The notes under the pieces are model-generated. The model was not told the DNA's origin. It did no database searches and saw only the letters and a program-made list of their open reading frames with translations. A DNA stretch of 64,000 bases. Origin: CAKZLS01 sp963786305. GTDB lineage: Bacteria > Pseudomonadota > Alphaproteobacteria > Rhodospirillales > Defluviicoccaceae. The DNA lies in assembly GCA_963786305.1 (NCBI GenBank), contig CAWAYL010000020.1, forward strand, positions 41,138-105,137, written 5' to 3'. The translations under genes were made by a program, and so were the position numbers. Below are positions 31,397 to 40,215 of the stretch, piece after piece (the first letter of the stretch is position 1; each line of letters begins with the position of its first letter).

Positions 31397-32560
31397 TCAA
31401 GCGCCGGCGAAATGGTGTTTCAACCGCTCAATAGCCTCGTCCAGCACGGCGTCGCGCTTGCAGAAGCAGAACCGCGCGTAATGGTTGACGTCGGCGACCT
31501 CATAGAAAGCGCTGACCGGCACCGCCGCGACACCGGCCTCCGTGGTGATGTGGCGACAGAACGCCTCGTCGGTGCCGTTGAAACCGACCGACTGAATATT
31601 GACGGTGAGGAAATAGGTGCCCTGGCTGTCCAGCACATCGAAGCCAGCCGACTTCAACCCGGCCCCCAAACGATCGCGCTTGACCTGTTGGGATGCCGCC
31701 AACTCTTGAAAGTATGTGTCCGGTTTGGCCAATCCGTATGCGGCGGCGGTCTGCAGATTCGGCGGCGTCGTAAAGGTCACGAACTGATGCGCCTGGGCGC
31801 AGGCGGTCAACAGACGCGGTGCGGCGGTCAGGTATCCCACTTTCCAGCCCGTTGCCGAAAACGTCTTTCCGGCCGAACCAATTCTGAGGCATCGCTCGCG
31901 CATGCCCGGAAGCGTCATCAGCGGAACGTGGACGAGGCCGTCAAACACCAGATGTTCGTATACCTCGTCGCACAGCGCGTAGGCGTCATACGCTTCCACC
32001 AATTCGGTAATAAACACCAGCTCTTCGCGATCGAACACCTTACCCGACGGGTTGTGGGGGGAGTTGACGACAATGAGCTTGGTTTTCGCGGAACACGCGG
32101 CCTCCAGAGCGGCGCGCGGCAGGGCCCAGTCCGGCGGCTCCATGCGCACCAGTTTCGGGACGCCACCGGCACGGCGCACCATCGGCAGGTAGGAATCGAA
32201 TAGCGGCTCGATTAGGATCACTTCGTCGCCCGGTTCGATCAGGCCGAAGATGGAACTGGCCAGCGCCTCGGTCGCCCCCGATGTCACCATGACCTCCGTC
32301 CGCCAGTCCACCTCGAGGCCATAAAAGCGGCGATTATGGGTGGCGACGGCCTGGCGCAAATCGGCGATTCCCAGCATCGGGGGATATTGGTTCGGTCCCT
32401 TCATCAACGCGTCGGCTGCGACCCTGCGAATATCCTCCGGCCCCTCTTCGTCCGGAAACCCCTGCCCCAGGTTGATTGCGCGATGCTGAAGGGCGAGCGC
32501 GCTCATGACAGTGAAGACATTTGTCCCGTACCCGGAGAGGATCGCGTTGGGTGCTTTCAT
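31397..32560 (-). CDS. class I/II PLP aminotransferase
   Basis: This is a cytoplasmic fold-type I aminotransferase of 387 residues from the ATG at 32560. I prefer this start to the earlier one because GGGAAGAC lies upstream and 'MKAPNAILSGYG' matches the family N-terminus. Conserved are 'AINLGQGFPD', 'TSGATEALASSIFGL', 'NSPHNPSGKVF', the PLP lysine in 'SAGKTFSATGWKVGY', and the carboxylate-binding Arg in 'ARFCFCKRD'. The pattern is that of the methionine/kynurenine aminotransferase and DapC-like subgroup. It lies just beyond tRNA-His and diverges from glnB; the exact substrate is undecided. Confidence 0.88.
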   Translation of the reverse strand: MKAPNAILSGYGTNVFTVMSALALQHRAINLGQGFPDEEGPEDIRRVAADALMKGPNQYPPMLGIADLRQAVATHNRRFYGLEVDWRTEVMVTSGATEALASSIFGLIEPGDEVILIEPLFDSYLPMVRRAGGVPKLVRMEPPDWALPRAALEAACSAKTKLIVVNSPHNPSGKVFDREELVFITELVEAYDAYALCDEVYEHLVFDGLVHVPLMTLPGMRERCLRIGSAGKTFSATGWKVGYLTAAPRLLTACAQAHQFVTFTTPPNLQTAAAYGLAKPDTYFQELAASQQVKRDRLGAGLKSAGFDVLDSQGTYFLTVNIQSVGFNGTDEAFCRHITTEAGVAAVPVSAFYEVADVNHYARFCFCKRDAVLDEAIERLKHHFAGA

Positions 32561-32911
32561 CGTCGACAGTCTTCCCATGCGCCTGATCGCTCTAGACCAG
32601 TAAAGCAAAGCGTCCAGGGGTCAAAGTGCGAATGCGTGGATCGCAAACGACGTCGGTCACCGGGTCAATGGGGCATTTTGAGGAATTATTAGGCAATCGC
32701 CTGTTTTTTGACCGCACACGATGGGTTATCATGCGCACCATCCGGTCTCCCGCGCTTGCAATTGCCAAGAAATCGCGCATAGTCCGCCGCTTCGATCGAT
32801 TGGCACGGGATGTGCTTGCTGGCGGTTCAGAGTGTGCCGACTTGTCGCTGTCAGGATGATGGTGAAGGACTGGCCCCAATCCGGATCAGCCAAACGAAGA
32901 GGCTTTCGTTC
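32561..32911. other. divergent region upstream of glnB
   Basis: This 351-base region separates the aminotransferase from glnB. It contains the sigma-54 element annotated separately and a small hairpin followed by T residues (AGGC-AATC-GCCT-GTTTTTT near 32692-32710). No gene is supported. Confidence 0.5.
32801..32816 (+). promoter_or_regulatory. sigma-54 (RpoN) promoter of glnB-glnA
   Basis: The sequence TGGCACGGGATGTGCT fits the -24/-12 consensus, with GG and GC at the required 10-base separation. It ends 95 bases before the glnB ATG. It indicates NtrC-dependent expression under nitrogen limitation, as known for glnBA in related bacteria. Clear NtrC enhancer dyads were not identified. Confidence 0.75.
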
Positions 32912-33250
32912 ATGAAAAAAATTGAAGCAATCATTAAGCCGTTCAAGCTTGATGACGTAAAGGAAGCTCTGCACGAACTTGGTTTGCAGGGTATTACGGT
33001 TCTCGAGGCCAAGGGTTTCGGCCGTCAGAAGGGTCATACCGAGTTGTATCGCGGCGCGGAGTACGTTGTCGATTTCCTGCCCAAGGTCAAGATCGAGTTA
33101 ATTGTCGACGACGGTCTTGTCGAGCAGGCCATCGACTCCATTTTGCAGGCGGCCCGCACTGGCCGCATCGGTGACGGTAAAATCTTCGTCTCGACGGTGG
33201 AAGAAGCCATACGCGTGCGGACCGGCGAACGTGGCACCGAGGCCATTTAA
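32912..33250 (+). CDS. glnB: nitrogen regulatory protein PII
   Basis: This is a trimeric PII signalling protein of 112 residues that senses 2-oxoglutarate, ATP/ADP and, by uridylylation, glutamine. The uridylylation site Tyr51 is in the T-loop 'GHTELYRGAEYVVDF'. The C-terminal signature 'TGRIGDGKIFV' and the N-terminal 'MKKIEAIIKPFKLDDVKEAL' are typical. It lies 110 bases upstream of glnA behind a sigma-54 promoter, the arrangement in which PII controls GlnE-mediated adenylylation of GlnA and the NtrBC system. GlnB is preferred over GlnK because of the glnA linkage. Confidence 0.95.
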   Translation: MKKIEAIIKPFKLDDVKEALHELGLQGITVLEAKGFGRQKGHTELYRGAEYVVDFLPKVKIELIVDDGLVEQAIDSILQAARTGRIGDGKIFVSTVEEAIRVRTGERGTEAI

Positions 33251-33360
33251 CGCCTCTCTCCGCCAATACCGCCTCGCCGCGGCCTACGAGAATCGGCCAC
33301 GCGGTCACGCGTGCCCGCTGTCTACTAAAAGATAATCGAGGATCAAAGGGACACCGAAAT

Positions 33361-34782
33361 ATGGCTCTGAATTGTAAGACCCCCGCCGACGTTCTTCAGG
33401 TGGTCAAGGAAAACGAGATCAATTACATCGATCTGCGCTTCACCGACCCGCGCGGCAAGTGGCAGCATTTGACAATGACCGCGGACTTCGTCGACGACGA
33501 CGCATTTGCCGACGGTATCATGTTCGACGGTTCGTCGATCGCCGGCTGGAAAGCCATCAACGAGTCCGACATGGCTTTGATCCCCGATGCGACGTCGGCG
33601 GTGATGGATCCGTTCTCTGCGCAAGCGGAGTTGATCCTGTTCTGCGACGTCGTGGAGCCATCCACCGGACAGCCTTATGGGCGCGATCCGCGGTCCGTGG
33701 CCAAGAAGGCCGAAGCGTACCTCGCCTCCACCGGCATCGGCGACACGGCCTACCTCGGCGCCGAGCCTGAATTCTTCGTCTTCGACGACGTCCGGTTCGC
33801 CGTCCAGATGAACAATTGTTTCTATGAATTTTCATCCGACGAAGGCCCCTACGTCACCGGGCGCATCCTGCCGGAAGGCAACGCCGGTCACCGGCCCCCC
33901 ATCAAGGGCGGCTATTTCCCGGTGCCGCCGGTAAACTCGTGCCAGGACCTTCGGGCCGAGATGGTCACCGTCATGCGCGACATGGGTCTGACCATGGACA
34001 AGCATCACCATGAAGTGGCACCGAGCCAGCATGAACTCGGCATGACCTTCGATACCCTGGTGCGCACGGCCGACAACGTCCAGATCTACAAGTACTGCAC
34101 CCATATGGTTGCGCACACCTACGGAAAATCGGCCACATTCATGCCGAAACCGGTGGCTGGCGACAACGGATCGGGCATGCACACCCACCAGTCCATCTGG
34201 AAGGACGGCACTCCGACGTTCGCCGGGTCCGGTTACGCCGATCTGTCGGACACGGCGCTGTACTACATTGGCGGAATCATCAAGCACGCAAAGGCTATCA
34301 ACGCTTTTACCAATCCATCAACCAACAGCTACAAGCGGCTCATTCCGGGCTTCGAGGCGCCGGTGCTGTTGGCCTATTCGGCGCGCAACCGTTCTGCTTC
34401 CTGCCGCATCCCCTTCGCCTCCAACCCCAAGGGCAAGCGAGTGGAAGTCCGGTTTCCCGATGCGACGGCCAATCCGTACCTCGGCTTCGCCGCCATGCTG
34501 ATGGCCGGCATCGACGGCATTCAGAACAAGATTTACCCGGGCGACGCCATGGACAAGAACCTCTATGATTTGCCGCCGGAAGAACTCCAGGGCGTGCCGA
34601 CGGTGTGCGGCTCGCTCCGCGAAGCGCTCGACAGTCTCAGCGCCGATCGCGAATTCCTCAAGAAGGGCGACGTATTCACCGACGACCTGATCGACGGCTA
34701 TATCACCTTGAAGTGGGAAGAGGTGTACAACTTCGAGCACACTCCCCACCCGGTCGAGTTTCAGATGTACTACTCGTCGTAA
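33361..34782 (+). CDS. glnA: glutamine synthetase type I
   Basis: This is a dodecameric GSI-beta enzyme that makes glutamine from glutamate, ammonia and ATP. It has 473 residues. Motifs include 'FDGSSIAGWKAINESDM' (Asp50-type latch), 'GAEPEFFVFD', 'DKHHHEVAPSQHELG', 'GSGMHTHQSIWKDG' and 'NRSASCRIPF'. The adenylylation tyrosine is Tyr402 in 'NLYDLPPEEL', so activity should be controlled by GlnE and PII. AAAGGGAC precedes the ATG. It is the second gene after the sigma-54 promoter. Confidence 0.97.
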   Translation: MALNCKTPADVLQVVKENEINYIDLRFTDPRGKWQHLTMTADFVDDDAFADGIMFDGSSIAGWKAINESDMALIPDATSAVMDPFSAQAELILFCDVVEPSTGQPYGRDPRSVAKKAEAYLASTGIGDTAYLGAEPEFFVFDDVRFAVQMNNCFYEFSSDEGPYVTGRILPEGNAGHRPPIKGGYFPVPPVNSCQDLRAEMVTVMRDMGLTMDKHHHEVAPSQHELGMTFDTLVRTADNVQIYKYCTHMVAHTYGKSATFMPKPVAGDNGSGMHTHQSIWKDGTPTFAGSGYADLSDTALYYIGGIIKHAKAINAFTNPSTNSYKRLIPGFEAPVLLAYSARNRSASCRIPFASNPKGKRVEVRFPDATANPYLGFAAMLMAGIDGIQNKIYPGDAMDKNLYDLPPEELQGVPTVCGSLREALDSLSADREFLKKGDVFTDDLIDGYITLKWEEVYNFEHTPHPVEFQMYYSS

Positions 34783-34795
34783 CGCGTTTGTCCGC

Positions 34796-34834
34796 AAACA
34801 AAAAAGGGACCTCGTTTCTTAGCGGGGCTCCCTT
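34796..34834 (-). terminator. rho-independent terminator of the cysH operon
   Basis: Read on the minus strand there is a hairpin (AAGGGA...TCCCTT outer stem, CCCCG/CGAGG inner stem, 8-base loop) followed by TTTTTTG. It lies 35 bases beyond the cysH stop, so it ends the sulfur operon. The same stem may also slow transcription leaving glnA in the opposite direction. Confidence 0.7.
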
Positions 34835-34868
34835 CCCTCTTGGTTGATGCAAACTGGCAAGCGGAACG

Positions 34869-35642
34869 TCAGTCGATACCCATCACTTTCCAGTTGGCGC
34901 GCGGCAGGTGAATGCCGCATTCGGTTTTCGATTTGCCGCGCCAGCGGCCGGCCCGGGCGTCCTCGCCCGGTGCCACCCGATCCGTGCACGGCATGCACCC
35001 GATGGACAGGAATCCGTCAGCCTCGAGCGGATGGCGCGGCAGATCGTGATCGGCGAAATAGCCGTCCAGCGCGTCTTTCCGCCAGCCGGCCAGAGGGTTG
35101 ACCTTGATCCGGCCGTCATCTTCCGCTTCGACGACCGGCAGGTTCGCCCGGTCCCCGCTTTGAAAGCCCTTGCGCCCGGTGATCCAGGCATCGCAGCCTT
35201 CGAGCGCCCGCTGCAGCGGCTCCACCTTGCGGATGTAGCAGCACATATTGGGGTTGCCGTACCACAGCACGCCGTCGGGATCCACCTGCTCGACCCGGTC
35301 GGGCGCGGGGCCCACCGTGCGGACGTCGCTCAGTCCCAGCCGTTCCGAAAGCTGATCGCGATACCGCAGCGTTTCGCCGAACAATTTGCCGGAATTAACG
35401 AATACCACGGGCGTCGCCGGGTCGATCTCCGAGATCATGTGCAGCAGCACGGCCGCTTCGGCGCCAAACGACGAAACGAGGGTGATGCGCCCCGGATACT
35501 CTTCGGTGATCATGGCCGTCAGCAGCTCCCGGGTATCGGCGTTCCGGTATCGCTCGACAAGCAAACCCGCCCTGATGGTGGCTTCGGCCACGACGGACTG
35601 TTGGTTCGAAGACGCCGCATTTGCCGAACGCATGGTGCTCAT
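34869..35642 (-). CDS. cysH: assimilatory APS/PAPS reductase
   Basis: This enzyme reduces adenylyl sulfate (or PAPS) to sulfite using thioredoxin. It has 257 residues from the ATG at 35642, which overlaps the upstream DUF934 stop as ATGA. The cysteine pairs C134C135 ('NMCCYIRKVEPL') and C216xxC219 ('GCMPCT') are those of [4Fe-4S]-containing APS reductases. C242 in 'KTECGIH' is the catalytic thiol. 'SSFGAEAAVLLHMI' is the nucleotide loop. The iron-sulfur cysteines favour APS over PAPS as substrate. It is the last gene of the cysG-to-cysH operon. Confidence 0.93.
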   Translation of the reverse strand: MSTMRSANAASSNQQSVVAEATIRAGLLVERYRNADTRELLTAMITEEYPGRITLVSSFGAEAAVLLHMISEIDPATPVVFVNSGKLFGETLRYRDQLSERLGLSDVRTVGPAPDRVEQVDPDGVLWYGNPNMCCYIRKVEPLQRALEGCDAWITGRKGFQSGDRANLPVVEAEDDGRIKVNPLAGWRKDALDGYFADHDLPRHPLEADGFLSIGCMPCTDRVAPGEDARAGRWRGKSKTECGIHLPRANWKVMGID

Positions 35643-36142
35643 TCCGCCGCCCTCCGGAGATGACGCAGAGCGGTCACCGGCACCCGGTGGTCGGTCGCCG
35701 GCTGATACCAAGCCGAAAACTCCGCCAAAGCCTGGCGCCACGACTCCACGGCATCTTCCGCTTCGATCTCGAATGCATCGAAACCGCAGCGGTGCATGAA
35801 CAAAAGCTGATCGCGCAGCACATTGCCAACGGCCCGGAGTTCACCATTGAAGCCATATCGGTCGCGCAGCAGCCGGGCCGTCGAATAGGCGCGGCCATCG
35901 CGAAACGTCGGAAATTCCAGCGCCACCAGGGAGATGCGATTCACACTGGAAGCGATGTCCGCCGCCGTTTCGTCGCTCGCCAGACGAATGCCGACGGGGT
36001 CGGCCCGCTCACACAAGGCGTCGCGGTCGGTTTGCCATCGCTTGAGCGAGACGATCACCGGGCCGCTCGACGGCAGTTCGGCGTCGTCAGTCACCGCGAT
36101 CCAGGCGTCCCGGACCGGCTCGCCGTACTTAACGAGTGCCAT
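35639..36142 (-). CDS. DUF934 family protein of the sulfur operon
   Basis: This 167-residue soluble protein starts at 'MALVKYGEPVRDAWIAV', overlapping the end of the reductase gene by 14 bases, and ends overlapping cysH by 4. The family signature 'RWQTDRDALCERADPVGIRL', 'LVALEFPTFRDGRAYSTARL' and 'LRAVGNVLRDQLLFMHRCGF' is complete. DUF934 proteins are found next to nitrite/sulfite reductases and cysH in many proteobacteria. A helper role in sulfite reduction is suspected but unproven. Confidence 0.9.
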   Translation of the reverse strand: MALVKYGEPVRDAWIAVTDDAELPSSGPVIVSLKRWQTDRDALCERADPVGIRLASDETAADIASSVNRISLVALEFPTFRDGRAYSTARLLRDRYGFNGELRAVGNVLRDQLLFMHRCGFDAFEIEAEDAVESWRQALAEFSAWYQPATDHRVPVTALRHLRRAAE

Positions 36143-37784
36143 AGAGCTTCTCCTTGAACGGATCGAGGCCGAGACGCGCATAGGTGTCGAGGAAGCGTTC
36201 CCCGTCCTCGCGCTGCTCGACATAGGTCGTGACGATGGTCTCTACGGCGTCGACCACGTCGTCATACGAGAACGCCGGTCCGATGATCTTGCCGACCGCG
36301 GCATTCTCGGTCGCATCGCCGCCGAGCGTAATCTGGTAGAATTCCTCACCCTTCTTGTCGACGCCGAGAATGCCGATGTGGCCCACATGATGATGGCCGC
36401 AGGCGTTGATGCACCCGGATATCTTGATCTTGAGCTCGCCGACGTCGTGCACCCGGGCGATGTCGGCGAACCGCTCGGTGATCCGCTGGGCGACCGGAAT
36501 GGATCGGGCGGTGGCCAGGCTGCAATAGTCCATGCCCGGACAGGCGATGATATCGGTGATGAGACCGACGTTGGGCGTGGCGACACCCAGTTCCTCGAGC
36601 GAGCGCCACAGGGCGTACAACTCCGATTGCCGGACGTGCGGCAGGACCAGATTCTGCTCATGGGTCACACGGATTTCGCCCTGGCTGTAACGGTCGGCCA
36701 AGTCGGCGACGGCGTCCATTTGTTCGGACGTGGCGTCACCCGGAACCCCGCCGTGCGGTTTCAAGGACAGATTGACGATGGCGTGTCCCGGTGTCTTATG
36801 GGGAAACAGGTTGGCCTTGGCCCAGCGCGCGAAATCGGCGTCGTCGCGCTTGCGATCCTCGAATTCCGGGGTATACGCCGGCAATACCTCAAGCAGCGGC
36901 GGCGCGAAATGGGCGCGGATTCGATGTTCCTCTTCCTCCGGCAGGTCCACCGACGTGCCCTTCATGTGAGCCCATTCCTCCTCGACCCGGGCGGCGAACG
37001 CGTCGGCGCCGATCTCGTGGACGAGGATCTTGATGCGCGCCTTGAACATGTTGTCGCGCCGGCCGAACATGTTGTAGACGCGCAGAATGGCCTCCAGATA
37101 GGAAAGCAGGTGCGCCTTCGGCAGGAACGCCCGGATGGTCTTGGCGATCATCGGGGTGCGTCCCTGCCCGCCGCCGACCATGACCTCGAAACCGGGCTCG
37201 CCAGCCTCGTTCAGCACCATCCTCAGGCCGATATCGTGGACCCTGACGGCGGCGCGGTCGTTGGGCGCACCGGTGACCGCGATCTTGAACTTGCGCGGCA
37301 GGAACGAGAATTCCGGGTGCAGCGTCGACCACTGGCGGATGATCTCGCCGTAGATGCGCGGATCCTCGATTTCGTCGGCGGCCGCGCCGGCGAACTGATC
37401 GGCGGTGACGTTGCGGATGCAGTTGCCGCTGGTCTGAAAACCATGCATTTGCACCTCGGCGAGCTCCATGAGGATGTCGGGCACGTCCTTCAGGGCTGGC
37501 CAATTGTACTGGATGTTCTGGCGAGTGGTGAAGTGCCCATACCCTTTGTCGTAGCGTCGGGCGATGGAGGCCAGCTTGCGCATCTGCGCCGACGACATGG
37601 TTCCGTAGGGAACCGCCACCCGCAGCATATAGGCGTGCAGTTGCAGGTAGAGGCCATTCATCAGACGGAGCGGCTTGAAATCATCCTCGCTGAGCTCTCC
37701 ACTGAGGCGCCGCGCCACCTGGTCGCGGAACTGGCTCACCCGTTGATCGACGATTGTCTGATCGAATTGGTCATAATTGTACAT
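36129..37784 (-). CDS. sirohaem nitrite/sulfite reductase
   Basis: This sirohaem and [4Fe-4S] enzyme of 551 residues most likely reduces sulfite to sulfide in assimilation. It shows two ferredoxin-like halves, 'YGHFTTRQNIQYNW' near the N-terminus, and the cluster-binding cysteines in 'CPGMDYCSLA' and 'CINACGHHHVGHIG'. It is a single-chain, CysI-like protein. No CysJ flavoprotein is encoded nearby, so electrons probably come from ferredoxin or another donor. Operon partners cysG, DUF934 and cysH favour sulfite over nitrite as substrate. Confidence 0.93.
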   Translation of the reverse strand: MYNYDQFDQTIVDQRVSQFRDQVARRLSGELSEDDFKPLRLMNGLYLQLHAYMLRVAVPYGTMSSAQMRKLASIARRYDKGYGHFTTRQNIQYNWPALKDVPDILMELAEVQMHGFQTSGNCIRNVTADQFAGAAADEIEDPRIYGEIIRQWSTLHPEFSFLPRKFKIAVTGAPNDRAAVRVHDIGLRMVLNEAGEPGFEVMVGGGQGRTPMIAKTIRAFLPKAHLLSYLEAILRVYNMFGRRDNMFKARIKILVHEIGADAFAARVEEEWAHMKGTSVDLPEEEEHRIRAHFAPPLLEVLPAYTPEFEDRKRDDADFARWAKANLFPHKTPGHAIVNLSLKPHGGVPGDATSEQMDAVADLADRYSQGEIRVTHEQNLVLPHVRQSELYALWRSLEELGVATPNVGLITDIIACPGMDYCSLATARSIPVAQRITERFADIARVHDVGELKIKISGCINACGHHHVGHIGILGVDKKGEEFYQITLGGDATENAAVGKIIGPAFSYDDVVDAVETIVTTYVEQREDGERFLDTYARLGLDPFKEKLYGTR

Positions 37785-37790
37785 AATCGA

Positions 37791-38087
37791 TTATCCCTGT
37801 GCCGCTTGCTTGCCGAGATCGGCGCGGATCGTCGGGCCGCTCGCCCGGATGTGCTCCCGGTAGCGAAGCGCCCGGACCGTACCGTCCTCGGCCATGACGT
37901 CGATGGCATACGGCGCGACGACGATTTCCGCGGCGACCGCCCGCTCGGCGATATCCATCAGCGAGTCTGTTTTTTGCTTGTCGACGGCTAGGCATGCGTC
38001 GTTCAGCCGTTCGGACCACTGGCCATCACCGGTCAGATACACGACATCGCCTTCGACCAGACGATTGGCGGTTACCACCTGAAGCAT
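37791..38087 (-). CDS. DUF2849 family protein of the sulfur operon
   Basis: This 98-residue protein begins 'MLQVVTANRLVEGDVVYL'. Its ATG overlaps the cysG stop codon in the sequence TAATG, so translation is probably coupled. The frame opens further upstream within cysG but the overlap decides the start. DUF2849 proteins occur almost only between cysG and the nitrite/sulfite reductase in Alphaproteobacteria. The biochemical function is unknown. Confidence 0.9.
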   Translation of the reverse strand: MLQVVTANRLVEGDVVYLTGDGQWSERLNDACLAVDKQKTDSLMDIAERAVAAEIVVAPYAIDVMAEDGTVRALRYREHIRASGPTIRADLGKQAAQG

Positions 38088-39517
38088 TACGAATTTTCCT
38101 CCAAAATTATCCCGCGACGGCTTTTGCCGAGTTCCGAGCTGGCCCATGCGTCGGCGTGGCGCACGACCTCGCCGATCACCAGCAACAGCGGCGCATCCGG
38201 GACCCGAGCGGCCAACGTCTCCAATTCGTGCAGCGCACCGATTTCCACACGTTGATCGGGCCGGGTTCCATTGGCGATGACCGCCGCCGGTGTCGTCGGA
38301 CTCATTCCATGGCCGATCAACCGTTCCGCAATGCGACCGGCCATCGATGCGCCCATGTAAACCGCGATGGTCTGCTTCTCGCGAGCCAGCGCCTTCCAGT
38401 CGAGATCCGGTTCGCCGTCCCGGCCGTGGCCGGTGACCAGTACCGCCGATTGCGCGCAGTCGCGATGGGTGAGCGGAATGCCCGTCGCCGCCGCGCAGCC
38501 ACTCGCGGCGGTGATGCCGGGCACGACTTCCGCGCGGACGCCATGGCGGATAAGGTATTCCCTCTCCTCGCCACCGCGGCCGAATACGAAGGGATCGCCG
38601 CCCTTCAGACGCACCACCCGTCTGCCGTCGCGCGCCAGCCCGACCAGCAGCGCGTTGATCTGATCCTGGGTCCGGGCATGCGCGCCCTTGGCCTTGCCCA
38701 CGTAAACACGTTCCGCGTCACGCCGTGCGTATTCGAGAATTTCCTGCGCAACCAACCGGTCATGGACGATGACGTCGGCGTGCTCCAGGAGGCGAAGCGC
38801 CCGCAGCGTCAACAGATCGGGATCGCCGGGGCCCGCGCCCACCAGATAGACGATGCCGTCCGCGGACTGAACCTCTTGCGGCCGATTGACAACGTCCAGC
38901 ATGCGTTCGCGCGCCCATCGCTCGTCGCCGTTCAGCACCGCCTCGGCGACCGGGCCGTCAAAGAACCGTTCCCAGAATCGGCGGCGGGCCACGGGTTCGC
39001 GATGGGTGGCCTTGACAGCGCCCCTGAAGCGGTCGGCGAAGCGCGCCAGACGGCCGATGTTGGCCGGCAGCATGCGTTCGATTTTGGCGCGAATCGATCG
39101 GGCCAGTACGGGCGCCGTGCCGCCGCTGGAAATGGCCACGGTCACCGCGTCGCGCTCGACGATTGCCGGCATGATGAAGCTGGAGAGCCCGGGAGCGTCG
39201 ACGACGTTTACCGGCACGCCCGCCGCCTTGGCCGTCCGAGACACGATCGCGTCGCCGGCCTCGGAACCGATAGCGGAAACGACCACCGCTCGACCCGTTA
39301 CATCGGCGGCGGCGAACGCACGTCGGTGTAGTTCCACCGCGCCGCCACGTGCCATCGACAGCAGTTCCGGATCGGGCGTCGGATGCGGGCAGACCACGGT
39401 AACGCGGGCGCCGGCCTTGATGAGCAGGCGCGCCTTGCGGGCCGCCGCGCCACAGCCGCCGCCGACAACCAGCGCACCTTGTCCCTTGATATCCAGAAAG
39501 GCCGGCAAATGATCCAT
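38087..39517 (-). CDS. cysG: sirohaem synthase (trifunctional)
   Basis: This enzyme makes sirohaem from uroporphyrinogen III. The N-terminal part ('MDHLPAFLDIKGQGALVVGG') is the NAD-dependent precorrin-2 dehydrogenase/ferrochelatase, with 'AISSGGTAPVLARSIR' corresponding to the regulatory serine loop. The C-terminal half is the SAM-dependent uroporphyrinogen methyltransferase, with 'VYLVGAGPGDPDLLTLRAL', 'VRLKGGDPFVFGRGGEE' and 'VVPGITAASGCAA'. It has 476 residues from the ATG at 39517; AAAGGG lies upstream. It supplies the cofactor for the reductase two genes downstream. Confidence 0.95.
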   Translation of the reverse strand: MDHLPAFLDIKGQGALVVGGGCGAAARKARLLIKAGARVTVVCPHPTPDPELLSMARGGAVELHRRAFAAADVTGRAVVVSAIGSEAGDAIVSRTAKAAGVPVNVVDAPGLSSFIMPAIVERDAVTVAISSGGTAPVLARSIRAKIERMLPANIGRLARFADRFRGAVKATHREPVARRRFWERFFDGPVAEAVLNGDERWARERMLDVVNRPQEVQSADGIVYLVGAGPGDPDLLTLRALRLLEHADVIVHDRLVAQEILEYARRDAERVYVGKAKGAHARTQDQINALLVGLARDGRRVVRLKGGDPFVFGRGGEEREYLIRHGVRAEVVPGITAASGCAAATGIPLTHRDCAQSAVLVTGHGRDGEPDLDWKALAREKQTIAVYMGASMAGRIAERLIGHGMSPTTPAAVIANGTRPDQRVEIGALHELETLAARVPDAPLLLVIGEVVRHADAWASSELGKSRRGIILEENS

Positions 39518-39569
39518 GACATGCCCTTTCGTCAACTCCCGGATCGGAGCTCCGATCTTTGCAATCCGA

Positions 39570-39771
39570 GAGTCCGTCAGCTTTAAACAACAGTCTTTTA
39601 TCTGTTTATTAATGAGTTTTTATCTTAGCAAAATGTACAATACACATATATTACTTTTTTAACGTGTGTTTCTGCCATATGCCATGTACATCTCCCTTCA
39701 GCTTGCCGCCAAAGGGTACGGCGATAAGGAATAATGGTTGATTAACTTAGTATTTACGCAACCGCCAGAAG
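39570..39771. promoter_or_regulatory. AT-rich promoter region between cysG and the CBS gene
   Basis: This is an exceptionally AT-rich stretch for this genome (about 39580-39670, with TTTATTAATGAGTTTTT and TATATTACTTTTTT). It lies directly upstream of cysG on the minus strand and probably carries the sulfur operon promoter. No specific operator was recognised. Confidence 0.5.
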
Positions 39772-40215
39772 TTAGCGTCGGCCTCCAGGCTTGATGACGT
39801 AGCTCCGAAGCTGCGCGAAGTCGAGGGCGGCGCCCTCATACAGCGTTTCCAGGGCGTTGCGCTGCTCCACGAAGCCCTTGAGCTTTCCGTTTTCGACAAC
39901 GGGCAAGTGGCGGATTCCCAGCATTTCCATCGTGTTGAGGGCGCCCTCGATATCGTCGTCCGGGGCGCAGACGGCCGGGTCCTTGGTCATAATTGTTTCG
40001 ACAGGCTGCTCAAGCGCCTCTGCCGCGCGTGCTCCCACCGCGTGTACGATATCCCCCAGGGACACGACGCCAATTACATCGCTGTCGGCGTTACAGACGA
40101 TGGCAATGCCGCTTTTTTTTTCTCCAAAGAGCCGAGCCACCGCTACGATCGTGTCATTAGGACCAACGGTTACGACATTCGTACCCCGTGTCTTCAGCAC
40201 CGCTTCAACGTTCAT
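39772..40215 (-). CDS. CBS-domain protein
   Basis: This is a 147-residue cytoplasmic protein made of a pair of CBS domains. Domain 1 spans about residues 8-65 ('VVTVGPNDTIVAVARLFGE', 'IGVVSLGDIVHAVG') and domain 2 about 72-130 ('IMTKDPAVCAPDDDIEGAL', 'HLPVVENGKLKGFV'). Such stand-alone Bateman modules bind adenine nucleotides and regulate partners. GGAGG lies 11 bases before the ATG. No partner gene is evident; it is transcribed separately upstream of the parE region. Confidence 0.9.
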   Translation of the reverse strand: MNVEAVLKTRGTNVVTVGPNDTIVAVARLFGEKKSGIAIVCNADSDVIGVVSLGDIVHAVGARAAEALEQPVETIMTKDPAVCAPDDDIEGALNTMEMLGIRHLPVVENGKLKGFVEQRNALETLYEGAALDFAQLRSYVIKPGGRR

